Shown here: piece by piece, positions 44,828-56,630 of the stretch
How positions within the stretch are numbered: position 1 is the first letter of the stretch
Layout: each line of letters begins with the position of its first letter
Position numbers and translations under genes: made by a program
Assembly: GCF_032884065.1 (NCBI RefSeq)
Contig: NC_088863.1
Location: forward strand, 41,262,880-41,326,879
Source: Artemia franciscana
Lineage: Eukaryota; Arthropoda; Branchiopoda; Anostraca; Artemiidae
Length of the DNA stretch: 64,000 nucleotides
Direction: 5' to 3'
The notes under the pieces: model-generated
Seen by the model: only the letters and a program-made list of their open reading frames with translations
Told to the model about the DNA's origin: nothing
The model's database searches: none

Positions 44828-46219
44828 TATGGCACTTGGTATTTACCAAGTGACATATAGTGATCACAAATTCTGTCGGTCTGTCGGTCCCAGTTTTGCT
44901 AGTTTAGGCACTCCCAGATAAGCTAGGACGATGGAATTTGGCAGGCGTATCAGGGATCAAACCAGATTAAATTATAAATAGTTGTTTCCCCGATTCGACC
45001 ATCTGTGGGGGATTGGGGGGACGGTTGATTAGGAAAAATTAGAAAAAATGAGCTATTTTTAACTTACGAACGGGTGATCGGATCTTAACTAAATTTGAAT
45101 TTAGAAGGATATCATGTCTCAGAGCACTCATTTTAAATTCCGACTGGATCAGGTGACATTGGGGGAGTTGGATGGGGAAACCAAAAATCTTGGAAACTGC
45201 TTATAGTGAAGGGATCGGGATGAAACTTAGTGGGAAAAATATGCACAAGCCCTAGATACCTGATTGACATAACCAGAACGGATTCGCTCTATTTTGCGAG
45301 TTGGGGGGAGGGTTAGTTCTGAAAAATTAGAAAAAATGTGGTATTTTTAACTTACGAAGGAGTGATCAGATCTTGAATTTCATCAGATGAAACTTCATAT
45401 TTAGAAAGATCTTATAACTCAGATCTCACGTTTTAACTCCCGACCGGATCCAGTGTCATTGAGGGGATTCGGGGGGGGGGCTGGAAATCTTGGAAAATGC
45501 CAAGACTGGAGATATCAGGATGAAACTTGGGGGAAAGAATAAGCACAAGTCCTAGATACGTGATTGACATAATCGAAACGGATTCGCTCTCTTTGGGGGA
45601 TTTGGAGGGGGTGTTAATTCGGAAAAATTACAAAAAGTGACGTATTTTTAACTATTTTTAACTTATTTTTAAGCGGGTGACCGTTCGTAAGGTATTTTTG
45701 AATTTGATACTTAGAAAGAACTCATATCTCAGAGCTCTTATTTTAACCCAGACCAGTTCTGGTGAAATTGGGGGAGAGTTGGAGGGGGAAACCGGAAATC
45801 TTGGAGAGTGGAGAGATCAGGATGGAACTTAGTGGGCACAATAAGCAAATGTCGTAGATACGTGATTGACGAAATTGGACTGGATCCACTCTCTTTGGGG
45901 GAGTTAGGAGGGTCCAGTGCTTTGGTGAGTTCGGCGCTTCTGGACGTGCTAGAACGATGAAAATTGGTGATTTAGAAAATTAAAAAAAGGAGGTATTTTG
46001 AACCTGCGAGTGGGTGATCGAATCTTAATGAATTTTGATATTTAAAAGAGCTTTGTGTCTCAGAGCTCTTATTTTAAATCCCGACCGGCATTAAGCCTCT
46101 GATTTTTCTTTTAAATTAATCTATTGATTCTTATAATTTTGTTAGAGCTCATGCCATATGAGCTCTTGGCTCTTCCGACGTCGTCAGAAGTGCCATATTA
46201 GCTCTTAGCTCTTGTTTTA
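44828..46219 (-). mobile_element. TATGGCACTTG-family repeat copy 2
   Basis: It starts TATGGCACTTG (44828-44838) and ends near AGTGCCATATTAGCTC (46189-46204), short inverted ends. Internal units of about 285 bp, on the minus strand, match copies at 32815 and 49358. There is no ORF of note. Confidence 0.75.
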
Positions 46220-47389
46220 TTTCTTTTATCTCAGGAGATTTCCGACTTAGTCTCATGATTTTTGCCACTTCATGGTGTGAAAACCCCTGCTAGAAATAGA
46301 TAGGTTGCAACTTCTGCAACATTCTGCGGTTTGACCTTCCGGATGGAATGTGTCTGAATCAGCAGGCTTGCTGCAGTCCCATGATTTTATAATATGCTTG
46401 TAGGGAGTTTTACCGACCATCTGAATTGACTACACAGCATGCGGCTTGCTTGAGTTAAAACCAGCCATAGGATATAGATGCCATTCATTTTCATAGCACG
46501 TCTGAAATTTAACTTGAAAACTTGAGGCAGCTTCCTTGTAAAGGTGCCGAGGGCGAGAAATGTCATCAAAGTGTGAATCAAGACTTCATTTTCATACTCT
46601 TCTTTTCTTTCAGCACGCTGACAGCCAGCAGCCTTCAGCTAGCTGCCAAAAGAGTGTATTTTGCTGCTCCTTTATATTGAGCTTTGATTTCTCTTATTAA
46701 AAAAGTCTGCAACTGACTCACTTGACTCCTAACTTTTAAATTTGAATTTTTTTTGTTGCTAAGATTTTTACTTATTGAATCAGAGAATGAACTACTTTAT
46801 TACCTTATATCTGTTTTAAAGCCAATCCAAAGTTTGTTTTTCTATTTTCAATATTTTTTCCACCATTCCGACATGTTTCAGAATAACCCTGTATTTTTTC
46901 AGACATGCCAGATTTGACTGAACACTAATTGCCAGAAGTTCAACTCTAAGTGCACTGTGTTAATCCTGTCATGTGATCTGTCTGATTCAATCAGGAGTCT
47001 TTTGACTGCACTTAATTGTTTTGATAGTCTTTTCCTTTCCAGTCGTTGTGTTGAAAATTGGTTAAGATTTTTTTTTTTTTTTGACTTCACTGGGTGTGCA
47101 CCAGCCGAACAAGAGAAATGGTTATAAATGATAAAACGGAAATTCTGGTTCTTGATTAAGATTTCCAGAAAGGATAATTCTGCCACTAATTGAAATTGAA
47201 AGAATCCAGGAACCAATCCTCTAACTACAGAAGCACAACCCTGCTAAACTGTTTACAATGACCTTCCTTAATAATTACTCTATTATATAGTATACTTTGA
47301 AGAAACTGAAGAATCAAACAAGCAAGAATCATGCCAGCCATTCCACAAGCAACCAGATTCTCACTCTGCAGCAAGTGATAGAAAAGATG
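46220..47389. other. Unassigned, with one possibly decayed coding stretch
   Basis: On the minus strand, about 46600-46255, one frame reads for about 110 codons with a single TAG: HLYKEAASSFQVKFQTCYEN, then YPMAGFNSSKPHA, and later ECCRSCN. It is richer in Cys, Trp and Pro than chance frames nearby, but I do not recognise the family. It may be a transposon relic. The rest shows nothing. Confidence 0.35.
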
Positions 47390-47720
47390 TGGAAGTTTTG
47401 CACAAGGCAATTGCAGTCTTTATCAGCTCCAACGACACTTTTGACTCTGTAGATAGGAGGTTGCTGATGCTCTTAATCAGAAAGATCAGTTTACTCTAGA
47501 AAATTGCTCTTTCTTTGAAAGACTCCACAAACAAATATCAAGCTGTGTCCAAGTCAACAGGAAACAAAGCCATTCAGGATTTACACTGGAGTTTGGAAGG
47601 GATGTGATGCAGCTCCCAAATTATTTAATTGCATCAGTGACTATGTTACAACCACCTAGCTTAACTTCAGCCTTAAACTTGGCGACAGCCTTTTGAGCAA
47701 TGCTGACTTCTGCAGATGAG
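47390..47720 (+). pseudogene. RTE-like LINE copy 2, reverse transcriptase fragment
   Basis: Blocks in shifting frames: DTFDSVDRRLL (motif A, about 47433), VWKGCDAAPKLFN (about 47593), and a region matching the catalytic box near 47690 (NADF). They match the order in the LINE at 5598-6445. It is split from its endonuclease at 40926-42240 by about 5 kb of repeats. Confidence 0.65.
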
Positions 47721-48439
47721 TTGACATTCACAACAAACAACAAACACACAAATCCTGCTGTAAGCTGTCTCACAAAGATGTAAATATTTAATGCATCTGG
47801 AGGCTCAGTCATAATATACAGCACGGAAACTTGGCCAATAATAACCGCAACTTTGAGGATATTGGATACAACTAAATCCAAAGAACTACTAAAGATAGAA
47901 AAACTCCATTGGAACGATTCCATCAGCAACACCAACTTCCTCTCCAGTACAGCGTAGATTGCGTTCTCACTACAAACTGTCAAATTCCTGCATTCTAGAA
48001 TCCAAAAGTTATATGGAATTTTTTGACAATAGAAGGAAACGTGATAGGCCTAGGCTAACCTGTTAAATAGTAGCATTCTGTAAAAGTAAAATTTTATTGT
48101 TTTCTTTAGTTTTACACATATACCCTAGTTTTATAACAACCATGATATTGGAAAGAGCATAGAACAAGGAGTCTAACTCTTCTTTTGTTTTAGTATTTTC
48201 TTATGGAGAGTGGAAACACTAAACTGATATCAGTACCAACACACAAATGGGGCTATTGAAAAGGAAACACTATAAAATTCCAAAAAAAAATCCTAAAATA
48301 CTTATTTTTATCATTCCTAAAAGCACTTGACTTTACATTACTCCCTACCTCTCCCCACCCCTAGTGTGCAACCATATAGCCCAAAATTATATGTTTCCCA
48401 TCCATTTTTCTCTTTCTTGGTTTTATCCATCTTAATTCT

Positions 48440-49350
48440 AGAGGTATCTAGGGAAGAAAATATCAGATAAATTGTTTGATATGCTTCCAGCACATGAAAA
48501 AGAAACTAAAATCATCATCATATATGATGTAAAAGGTACTGTTCTAGGGAGTGATTTAACCTCTCTGAGAGTTATAAAAAATCTCTTGCCAGTTATGCTA
48601 CCTATATTTGTTCATCTAATATCTTTCCCTCTTGTTTTGAGGAATTTAAAGTGACAGCAGTCTATAAAGGTGAAAATACAGTAGAATTAGAGAATTAAAT
48701 GCCTATTTTCGTGCTTTTCATTATGTCAGATATATTAGAAAAACGTTACTCAAATACATTAATTTGTTATTTAGAGGGCTGTAAAATTTTTAGCCCTACA
48801 CAGTTTGGATTCAGATAAAGACATACAACTGAGCATGCATTAAAATATTTGGCAAGCATGATCAATTCTGTATTAGACCAAGGATGAAAGGTTGCTGTAA
48901 TAATTATAGATCTAAAAAAGCCATTCACATTACTATCACCCCACAAAGCAACCTGAGGCCAACACAACTAGACACTTCTCCTCCATCAAAATCAATTTAA
49001 AGCTTCCCTTTTTATGCCCTCCCAAGAAGTTCTAAAAAAACCTTTGAGAGTGTTAGTCATAGAGTTTGTTCACACAATTGTCAGTTTTATAGAACTAGAC
49101 AACTAACAATGGGATTTCTATGTGGATTTGTTTCAAATTGACGACCGTGTGTTCATACAAATGGATCAATCTCATCAATATTAGCACTTGCTCATGGTGT
49201 TCCACAAGGATTGGTGCTTGGCCCACAATTTTTTTTCTTGTGACATTTGCAGATTGATAAGTAAATCCAGGCAAAAAATCTGTGACTTGCTTCATGGGGA
49301 TATAGATTTTATGGTTACTATGTTTGCAAACAACACATTGATTTTGTGCC
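48440..49350 (+). pseudogene. CR1/Jockey-type LINE RT fragment
   Basis: Translated blocks: VTAVYKGE (about 48650), SDILEK (about 48728), FSPTQFGFR (about 48790), TEHALKYL and SVLDQG (about 48830-48890), VAVIIIDLKKPF (about 48893, motif A), then GLVLGP (about 49212) and FANNTLI (about 49325), where the usual ADD has become ANN. Stops are common. It is cut off by the repeat at 49358. Confidence 0.75.
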
Positions 49351-49357
49351 AGGCTAA

Positions 49358-51105
49358 AACAACAAGAGCTAAGAGCTCATGTGACACTTGTGACAGGGCA
49401 AGAAGAACTAAGAGCAAAGAGCTCATATGGTATGAACTCTAAAAAAGAAATTCTAAGAATCAACAGATAGATTTAAAAGGAAAATCAGAGGCTCAATGCA
49501 GGTCAGGATTTCAAATAAGCGCTCTGAGTCACGATGTCCTTCTAATATCAAAATTCTTTAAGATCCGATCACCCACTCGTAATTTATAAATACCTAATTT
49601 TGTCTAATTTTCCCTCTCCCTTAGCCCCCAGATGGTCGAATCTGAGAAAACGACTTTGTCAAGTCAATTTGTGCAGCTCCTGACACGCCTACTAATTTTC
49701 ATTGTCCTAGCACGTCTAGAAGCACCAAACTCGCCAAATCACTGAAACCCAACTCCCATAAAGAGAGCGAATCCGGTACGGTTACCTCAATCATGTATCA
49801 AGGACATTTGCTTATTCTATCCACCAAGCTTCATCCCGATTCCTCCACTCCAAGTGTTATCCAAGATTTCCCCCTCCAACTCCCCCCATTGTCAAAAGAT
49901 CTGGTCGGGATTTAAAATAAGAGCTCTGAGACATGACTTCCTTCTAAATATCAAATTTCATTAAGGTCTGATCACCTATTCGTAAGATAAAAATACCCCA
50001 ATTTTCACGTTTTCCAAGAATTTCGGTTTCCCCCTCCAACTCCCCCCAATGTCACAGGATCTGGTCGGAAGTTAAAATTAGAGCTTTAAAGCATAAGATC
50101 CTTCTAAATATCAAATTTCATTCAGATCTGGTCACCCTTTCGTAAGTTACAAATACCTCATTTTTCCAAATTACCCCCCCCCCAACTCCACCAAAGAGAG
50201 CAGATCCGGTCCGGTTATGTCAGTCACACATCTTAGACAGGTTTTTATTCTTCCGATCCAGTTTCAGCCTGATCTCACCACTTTAAATATTTTCTAAGAT
50301 TTCTAGTCCCCCCCCCAACTGCCCCCCCAATGGCACTGGATCCGGTTAAGATTTAAAATAAGAGATCTGAATTACGAGGTCCTTCTAAATATGAAGTTTC
50401 ATGAAGATCCATTCACTCCTTCGTAAGTTACAAATGCGTAATTTTTTCTAATTTTTCAGAATTAATCCCCACCCCCAATAGAGCGGATCCTTTCCAATTA
50501 TGTAAATCACGTATCTAATACTTCTGCTTATTTTTCCCACCAAGTTTCATCCCGATCCCTCCGATCTAAGCATTTTCCATGATTTTAGGTTCCCCCACCC
50601 CAAACTCCCCCCCCCAATGTCACCAGATCCGGTAGGGATTTAAAATAAGAACTTTGAGACACGATATCCTTCTAAATATCAAATTTCATTGAGATCCGAT
50701 CACCTGTTTGTAGGTTAAAAATACCTCATTTTTTCTAGGTTTTCTGAATTAACCCCCCCCCCCAACTACCCTAAAGAGAGCAGATCTGTTCCGGTTATGT
50801 CAATCATGTATCTAGGACTTGTGCTTATTTTTCCCACCAAGTTTCATCCCTATCTCTCCACTCTAAGTGTTTTCCAAGATTTTAGGTTTCCCCCTCCCAA
50901 CTCCCCCCAATGTCACCAGATCTGGTCAGGATTTAAAATAACAGCTCTGAGACCCGTTATCCTTCCAAACATCAAATTTCATTAAGATCTGAGCACCCCT
51001 TTGTAAGTTAAAAATACTTCATTTTTTTAATTTTTCCAGATTAACAGGCCAAATCCAAATTGCAATTGCTATATGTCACATGGTTAATACCAAGTGCCAT
51101 AGAAA
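49358..51105 (+). mobile_element. TATGGCACTTG-family repeat copy 3
   Basis: It starts AACAAGAGCTAAGAGCTCAT and ends CCAAGTGCCATA (51090-51101). Internal units recur by the block TTTAAAATAA at 49911, 50352, 50639 and 50932, with one shortened unit near 50072; full spacing is 281-293 bp. C-runs and the phrases GTCAATCACGTATCTAGGAC and CACCAAGTTTCATCCCGAT mark each unit. Confidence 0.85.
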
Positions 51106-51228
51106 CTCTTTTGATTCAGAAATGCAAGGAATCTTTTAAGGATATTTCAATCCAGACAAGGGCAACAAAATACAGGTCAGTCCCATAAAAAGCAATCTTA
51201 TCCTATTCTCAAATACACACCTAACTAT

Positions 51229-51317
51229 TGCAACTATCTAACTTATCTTTCTATTCTAGGGACTTGGGTTTCTACAATTATTGGAAAAAGTTTTTAGTGT
51301 ATTAACAAATTTTTACA
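51229..51317 (+). repeat. 5' LTR of the Ty3/Gypsy element
   Basis: It shares CTTATCTTTC, TGGGTTTCTACAATT and AACAA(A)TTTTT.ACA with 56305-56394. It begins TGCAAC where the 3' LTR has TGTAAC, and ends in ACA. Confidence 0.65.
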
Positions 51318-51360
51318 TGGTGTCAGATATTAAAGCCAGTGTAAAATACCCTACAATGGA

Positions 51361-52040
51361 TTGATCAAGTGATAACCTAAAGGAGGCATGGTCAAGATTC
51401 AGAACACATGCCAACCTTATGTCCCAAGGCCCTCTCAGTAGAAAATTCAAAAAAATAAAATGTGTATTCTTGCTAATATGGCTAGGAGAGAAAAGGAGAG
51501 AGATATTTAGTACATTCACAATATCTCACAAGGAAACTGACAATTTGGATGCATATACATGAAAAATCAATTATTATTTCAACCACCTATCAAACACAGT
51601 ATTCTTGAGACATATTTTTCACTAAAGACCAGCACAAAGGTGAAACTATTGACCAGTATATCTCAGAGTTAAAGTTGTTGGCTCAAGAATCTGAGTATTC
51701 AATAATTGCCTTGAAAGAGGAAATGATAAGAGACAGACTATTATGTGCCATAACCCCAGCAAAGGTCGGAAAAAATCTCTTACAAGTAGGTTCAATTCTG
51801 GACCTTTCACAAGCAGTAACAATTGCAAGAACACATGTAAAACCTAAGTACAACTTAGAACCATGGCACAGACAGGTCAAAGCCAGTATATACATATAAA
51901 ACAAGAAGTGAATCTCATTCAAAGGGGAAAGAAGACAAATCACAGCTCACAAACCACAGCTTGTTACATCTGTGGTCAAGTATACTCACCATTGCAAAAA
52001 TGTCCCACAAGAGGAAAGGTACATAGCAATTATAACAAGC
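51361..52040 (+). pseudogene. Gag-like region with a zinc-knuckle-like motif
   Basis: Blocks: EAWSRFRTHANLMSQGPLS (about 51375), HKGETIDQYISELKLLAQES (about 51630), EEMIRDRLLCAI (about 51715) and LDLSQAVTIARTHV (about 51798). Then CYICGQVYSPLQKC (about 51964) gives the first Cys residues of a knuckle; the His spacing is abnormal. At least one TGA and a frameshift break it. This is the capsid-nucleocapsid part in other Gypsy elements. Confidence 0.7.
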
Positions 52041-52439
52041 TGAACCCTTTTACAAAAGTCTGCAAAAGTAGCAAGACAACAGTACGCCTCTTAAACCAAG
52101 AGGCATGTCAGAGCAAAGAGGGTAACATCTTTACTGAGACAGTAAACATCATTAATATGGTGATTATGGACATGGGTAGTGATCAACTGTATGAGAAGCT
52201 AAAAATCAATGACAAAATAAAAACCACCATCAAAATTGACACATACCAAAAAGGAACTTCAACACTCTTATGCCAAAACCCATTTTATCTAAGACACCAT
52301 AGATTCTTACTAGCTTGGTAGTTAAAATATTCCAACACTTGAAATCTGTAACCTAACTTGTGCTTATACAAATGGCAGTAGTGGAACCCAATCCTACTTC
52401 ATAGTAAAGGATACCCCAACATCAATCCTTGGGTTCAGC

Positions 52440-52790
52440 AACAGCATGGTACTGACCTTGGTGAAACTAGTTCTATCACTTGAAAGCTCAAAGCCACATA
52501 AGCAGGAAGAATTCCAGCATGTCATGGAAGAGGCCTTTGAAGATATCAGAGGTTTCTCAGTGATAGTAGATGACATCATCATTTATGACCAGACTGAAGA
52601 AGACATGATGCTAACATTCATAGTGCACTAATAAGAGCCCACCAGAAACAGGTCAAATTTAACCTACGAAAATGTTTATTCAAACACAGCTGCATACTTT
52701 ACTTTGGACACACAATATCCAAAGATGGCATCAATCCAGATCTGTGAAAGGTTCAAACACTAAAAGAAATGCAGACCCCATCTAATAAAG
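52440..52790 (+). pseudogene. Gypsy reverse transcriptase fragment
   Basis: Blocks: EEFQHVMEEAFEDIRGF, VIVDDIIIY with the VDD catalytic box (about 52567), a break with two stops near 52630, then KCLFKHSCILYFGHTISKDG (about 52670) and LKEMQTPSN up to the insert. The N-terminal fingers are missing or unrecognisable. Confidence 0.8.
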
Positions 52791-52814
52791 ATGAACTGTA
52801 AACCCTTTTTTAGA

Positions 52815-53113
52815 ATAAATAAAAAAAAACTAGTTTTTTTAACTGAAAGTAAGGAGCGACATTAAAACTTAAAACGAACAGAAATTACTCCGTATATGAA
52901 ATGGGTTGTCCCCTCCACAGTCCCTCGCTCTTTACGCTAAAGTTTGACTCTTTGCCACAATTCTACTTTTTAAAACAATTAAAAACTTTAGCGTAAAGAG
53001 CGTGGGACTGCGGAGGGGACAACCCATTTCATATACGGAGTAATTTCTGTTCGTTTTAAGTTTTAATGTCGCTCCTTACTTTCAGTTAAAAAAAACTAGT
53101 TTTTTTTATTTAA
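52815..53113. repeat. Palindrome at the left end of the GTAAGGAGCGAC family
   Basis: Arms 52815-52945 and 52983-53113 (positions sum to 105928) are near-perfect reverse complements around a 37-bp loop. Each arm begins with ACTAGTTTTTTTAACTGAAA and GTAAGGAGCGAC and runs to TTTACGCTAAAGTTT. Confidence 0.9.
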
Positions 53114-53340
53114 TTTCTGAACGTTTTTGAATTAATGCATGTTTGATTTTGGCTCTCCGCACATAAATTATTGAAATGAATTTAGTATATTAATTTTTTT
53201 TGGCTAAATGGCTTTCTCTTAGTTTTGATCAGACGATTTTGAGAAATAAGGGGTGGGGAAGGAGGCCTAGCTGCCCTCCAATTTTTCGGTTACTTAAAAA
53301 GGCTACTAGAACTTTTAATATTCAACGAACGTTTTTATTA

Positions 53341-53662
53341 GTAAAAAACATACGTAACTTAAGAATTAACTTACATAACAAACTTTTATATTCTTATATT
53401 TTTATTATGTGTACGAGGGGGTTTGTACCCTCGTTAATACCCCGCTCTTTACACTAAATCGTAAGTTTTGTCCCAATTCTTTAAGAATGACCCCTGAATT
53501 AGTAAAAAACATACGTAACTTAAGAATTAACTTACGTAACAAACTTTTATATTCTTATATTTTTATTATGTGTACGAGGGGGTTTGTACCCTCGTTAATA
53601 CCCCGCTCTTTACACTAAATCGTAAGTTTTGTCCCAATTCTTTAAGAATGACCCCTGAATCA
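53341..53662. repeat. 161-bp tandem duplication
   Basis: The unit starting GTAAAAAACATACGTAACTT at 53341 is repeated at 53502 with one visible substitution (ACATAAC against ACGTAAC). Near-identity indicates a recent duplication. Confidence 0.95.
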
Positions 53663-53705
53663 AATAGGCCATAGAATAAATAGTTGAAATCACTAAAAAT
53701 ATTTC

Positions 53706-53757
53706 AGCATAAAGAGCGAGGTATTTATCTCCTCCTAAATACCTCGCTCTTTATGCT
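53706..53757. repeat. 22-bp perfect hairpin
   Basis: 53706-53727 pairs with 53736-53757 (AGCATAAAGAGCGAGGTATT and complement), loop TCTCCTCC. The pairing continues imperfectly outward. CGCTCTTTA is also the core of the larger palindrome at 52815-53113. Confidence 0.9.
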
Positions 53758-53799
53758 AAAGTATTTTTAGAACCCCTCATATGCGTAATAATCTCTGTT

Positions 53800-54712
53800 T
53801 GTTTTAAATTTCAACGCTATTCCTTACTTTCATTTGAAAAAACGTTTTCATGTTTATTTTTTCATTTTTTTTTTTTAGTAATCCTAGAAAATCCTGCGCC
53901 CTTTTCATTGAATTTTTCTTCCCCCATGACATATTCCTCAAAGGAAAGATCCTCCCACAAAGCCCTCTCCCATCAACCCCACCCCCCAAACCAAAAAATC
54001 CCCATGAAAACGACTGTACACTTCCCAATAACCATTACTATATGTAAACACTGGTCAAAGTTTGTAACTTGCAGCCCCTCCCTCAGGGATTGTGGGGGAG
54101 TAAGTCATTCCCAAAGACATAGATATTATGGTTTTCGACTATGCTGAACAAAATGGCTATCTTAAAATTTTAATCTGTTGACTTTTGGAAAAAATGAGCA
54201 TGGGAGGGGGCCTATTTGCCCTCCAAGTTTTTGGTCACTTAAAAAGGGCACTAGAACTTTTCATTTCCGTTAGAATGAGCCCTCTCGCGACATTCCAGGA
54301 CCACTTGGTCGATAAGATGACCCCTGGGAAAAAAAAACAAACAAACAAATAAACACGCACCTGTGATTTGTCCTTCTGGCAAAAAATACAAAATTCCACA
54401 TTTTCTAGATAGGAGCTTGAAATTTTTGCTATAGAGTTCTCTGATATACCGAATGCGACAGTGTGATTTTCGTTAAGATTCTATGACTTTTAGGGGATGT
54501 TTCCCCCTTTTTTCCAAAATAGGGCAAATTTTTTCAGGGCAAATAACTTTTGATGACAAAGACTAAATTAATTGAAACTTATATATTTAGAATCAGCGTA
54601 AAAATTCGATTCTTTTGATGTATCTTTTAGCATCAAAATTCCGTTTTTTAGAGTTTTGTTTACTGTTGAGCCGGGTCGCCCCTTACTACAGTTCCTTACC
54701 ACGAACTGTTTG
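53800..54712 (+). repeat. GTAAGGAGCGAC-family body, copy 1
   Basis: It carries the phrases CCTTTTCATTGAATTTTT, GGAAAGATCCTCCCACA, TCCGTTAGAATGAGCCCTCT and TGACCCCTGGGAAAAAAA, and ends GGGTCGCCCCTTAC plus CACGAACTGTTTG. Its end is an inverted match to GTAAGGAGCGAC at the left palindrome, so together they look like one inverted-repeat-ended element. The ORFs across it are by-products. Confidence 0.8.
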
Positions 54713-55019
54713 AAAAGAAAATAATTCGGTATTTCAGGGCTTCTGACATTATTACTCCTTTGCGGAAGTTAGGCTCAAAATTGAAAAAGGATTATATTTT
54801 TTTCTGGGCCCCTTCCACCTCTTAGTTTGTTTATTTTCCCGTTAGTTATCACCCGTTTTTGCTTTATAGTTGTGTTATCTCTTAGCAGTTCTTTTGTTGG
54901 TTGAGTTATGGTTGTGGTATATATGTTTTATCGCTTGTATAGTTGTGTTATTTTCAAATTATACTCCATAATAGAGAGGCTCTGAACACCCAGCATTGCA
55001 TATTAAGTTCTTAATTTGA

Positions 55020-55873
55020 CGTTTTTTTCTAACGTGACCAGATTCGTCCTGCACCCTTTTCATTGAATTTTTTCCCCCCATGGCATATTTCTCCAAGGAA
55101 AGATCCTCCCACACAGCCCCCTCCCTCAACCCTACCCCCAAAACCAAAAAAATCCCCCTGAAAACGTCTGTACACTTCCCAATAACCATTATCATATGTA
55201 AACACTGGTTGAAGTTTGTAACTTGCAACCCCTCCCCCAGGGACTGTGGGGGAGTAAGTCATCCCCAAAAACATAGTTATTATGATTTTCGACTATGCTA
55301 AACAAAATGGCTATCTCAAATTTTGATCCGTTGACTTTGGGAAAAAATGAGTGTGGGAGGAGGCCTAGATGCCCTCCAATTTTTTTGGTCACTTAAAAAG
55401 GGCACTAGAACTTTTCATTTCCGTTAGAATGAGCCCTCTTGCGACATTCTAGGACCACTTGGTCGATACGATGACCCCTGGGAAAAAAAAAACAAGAAAA
55501 AAAACAAACAAATAAACACGCACCCGTGATTTGTCTTCTGGCAGAAAATGCAAAATTCCACATTTTTGTAGATAGGAGCTTGGAACTTCTACAGTAGGGT
55601 TCTCTGATACGCTGAATCTGATGGTGTCATTTTCGTTAAGATCCTACGACTTTTAGGGGGTGTTTCCCCCTATTTTCCTAAATAAGGCAAATTTTCTCAG
55701 GCTTGTAACTTTTGATGGCTAAGACTAAACTTGATGAAACTTATATATTTAAAATCAGCATTAAAATGCAATTCTTTTGATGTAGCTATTGATATCAAAA
55801 TTCAATTTTTTAGAGTTTTGGTTACTATTGAGCCAGATCGCTCCTTACTACAGTTCGTTACCACGAACTGTTT
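55020..55873 (+). repeat. GTAAGGAGCGAC-family body, copy 2
   Basis: A second direct copy of the 53880-54712 sequence in the same order, ending GATCGCTCCTTAC and CACGAACTGTTTG at the edge of the Gypsy element. Indels and substitutions are scattered, so the duplication is older than the 161-bp one. Confidence 0.9.
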
Positions 55874-55949
55874 GATGATGAACTATCTAGCATGATATAT
55901 ATTGAAACTTTCATGGCTGAACCAACCAGTCTGTGAGCTGGCAAACTAA

Positions 55950-56205
55950 CAGGAGTTCCATTGGGAAACCCAGCATGAAGCAGCATTTACCAGCATTATG
56001 GAATCAATTTGATTCTCTTGCATTCTTTGACCCTGCATCAGAAAACATTGAGCTCCAGGTTGATGCATCGAAGTTTAGCCTTGGATTCACCATTTTTCAG
56101 AATGAAAGGAATGAGTCATTTGCTTCATGATTGCTTAACAGAACAAAATTATTCCCAAATAGAAAAGGAACTGTATACCATCCTCTTTTATATTTCCTTA
56201 TAAAA
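55950..56205 (+). pseudogene. Gypsy RT-RNase H fragment
   Basis: FDPASENIELQVDASKFSLG (56028-56090) holds the VDAS RNase H motif. A frameshift then leads to LTEQNYSQIEKEL (about 56134-56172). Both are standard blocks following the RT in Ty3/Gypsy polyproteins, which confirms that the insert sits between RT and RNase H. Confidence 0.85.
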
Positions 56206-56304
56206 GGAAATATTAATTATTTAAAGAACTATTGATGTTACCAAAGTTGAATTACTTTATCCCTTTGTTGTTGATTAAGTAAATTTTTGTACCCAGAGGA
56301 AAGA

Positions 56305-56394
56305 TGTAACATTCTAGCTTATCTTTCTTTGCTATTGATTTGGGTTTCTACAATTTATGAATAAAGTTCTTGCTGTACCTAACAATTTTTGACA
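56305..56394 (+). repeat. 3' LTR of the Ty3/Gypsy element
   Basis: A 90-bp match to 51229-51317, beginning TGTAACATTC after a purine tract and ending TTTTTGACA. It contains AATAAA (56360-56365), a possible polyadenylation signal. Confidence 0.65.
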
Positions 56395-56501
56395 TTATTA
56401 TCTGTTGATCAAGTGTATCACTTATTCTTAAGATCAAAAAAAATATTGTGGATCTGTGAAATACTTGGGAAAATTCCTATAAAATTGTTAGATATAAGCA
56501 G

Positions 56502-56630
56502 CATAGCCCATATTATATATTTCCCTGTGTTTTTCAATTTCTTGAATTCCCAGTTTTAATTTAAAGAAACATGGCTTGAAACAAGAGTATGCATGGTAAA
56601 ATACATGAGAAATATATAATTTGGGCTATG
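56502..56630. mobile_element. Small inverted-repeat element (129 bp)
   Basis: CATAGCCCATATTATATATT plus TC (56502-56523) pairs with 56609-56630 with one mismatch. Single ends of the same motif occur at about 48375 and 57622. Confidence 0.65.

Larger units (their letters stand above)
51229..56394 (+). mobile_element. Ty3/Gypsy LTR retrotransposon, decayed and interrupted
   Basis: Similar short LTRs sit at 51229-51317 and 56305-56394. Between them lie gag, a zinc-knuckle region, reverse transcriptase and, after a 3-kb foreign insert (about 52798-55873), the RT-RNase H junction and RNase H. A TGGTGTCAGA primer-binding-like site follows the 5' LTR and a purine tract (AGAGGAAAGA) precedes the 3' LTR. 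Integrase was not seen, so the element also has a deletion or an unusual form. Confidence 0.75.

Noticed and set aside
46387..46581. 64-codon reverse ORF
   Set aside because: Another reverse frame over the same bases is longer and more protein-like, though itself unidentified; neither was called as a gene.
53200..54147. Several small forward ORFs (69-85 codons)
   Set aside because: They fall in the duplicated GTAAGGAGCGAC-family repeat; two share their ends because of the 161-bp duplication.
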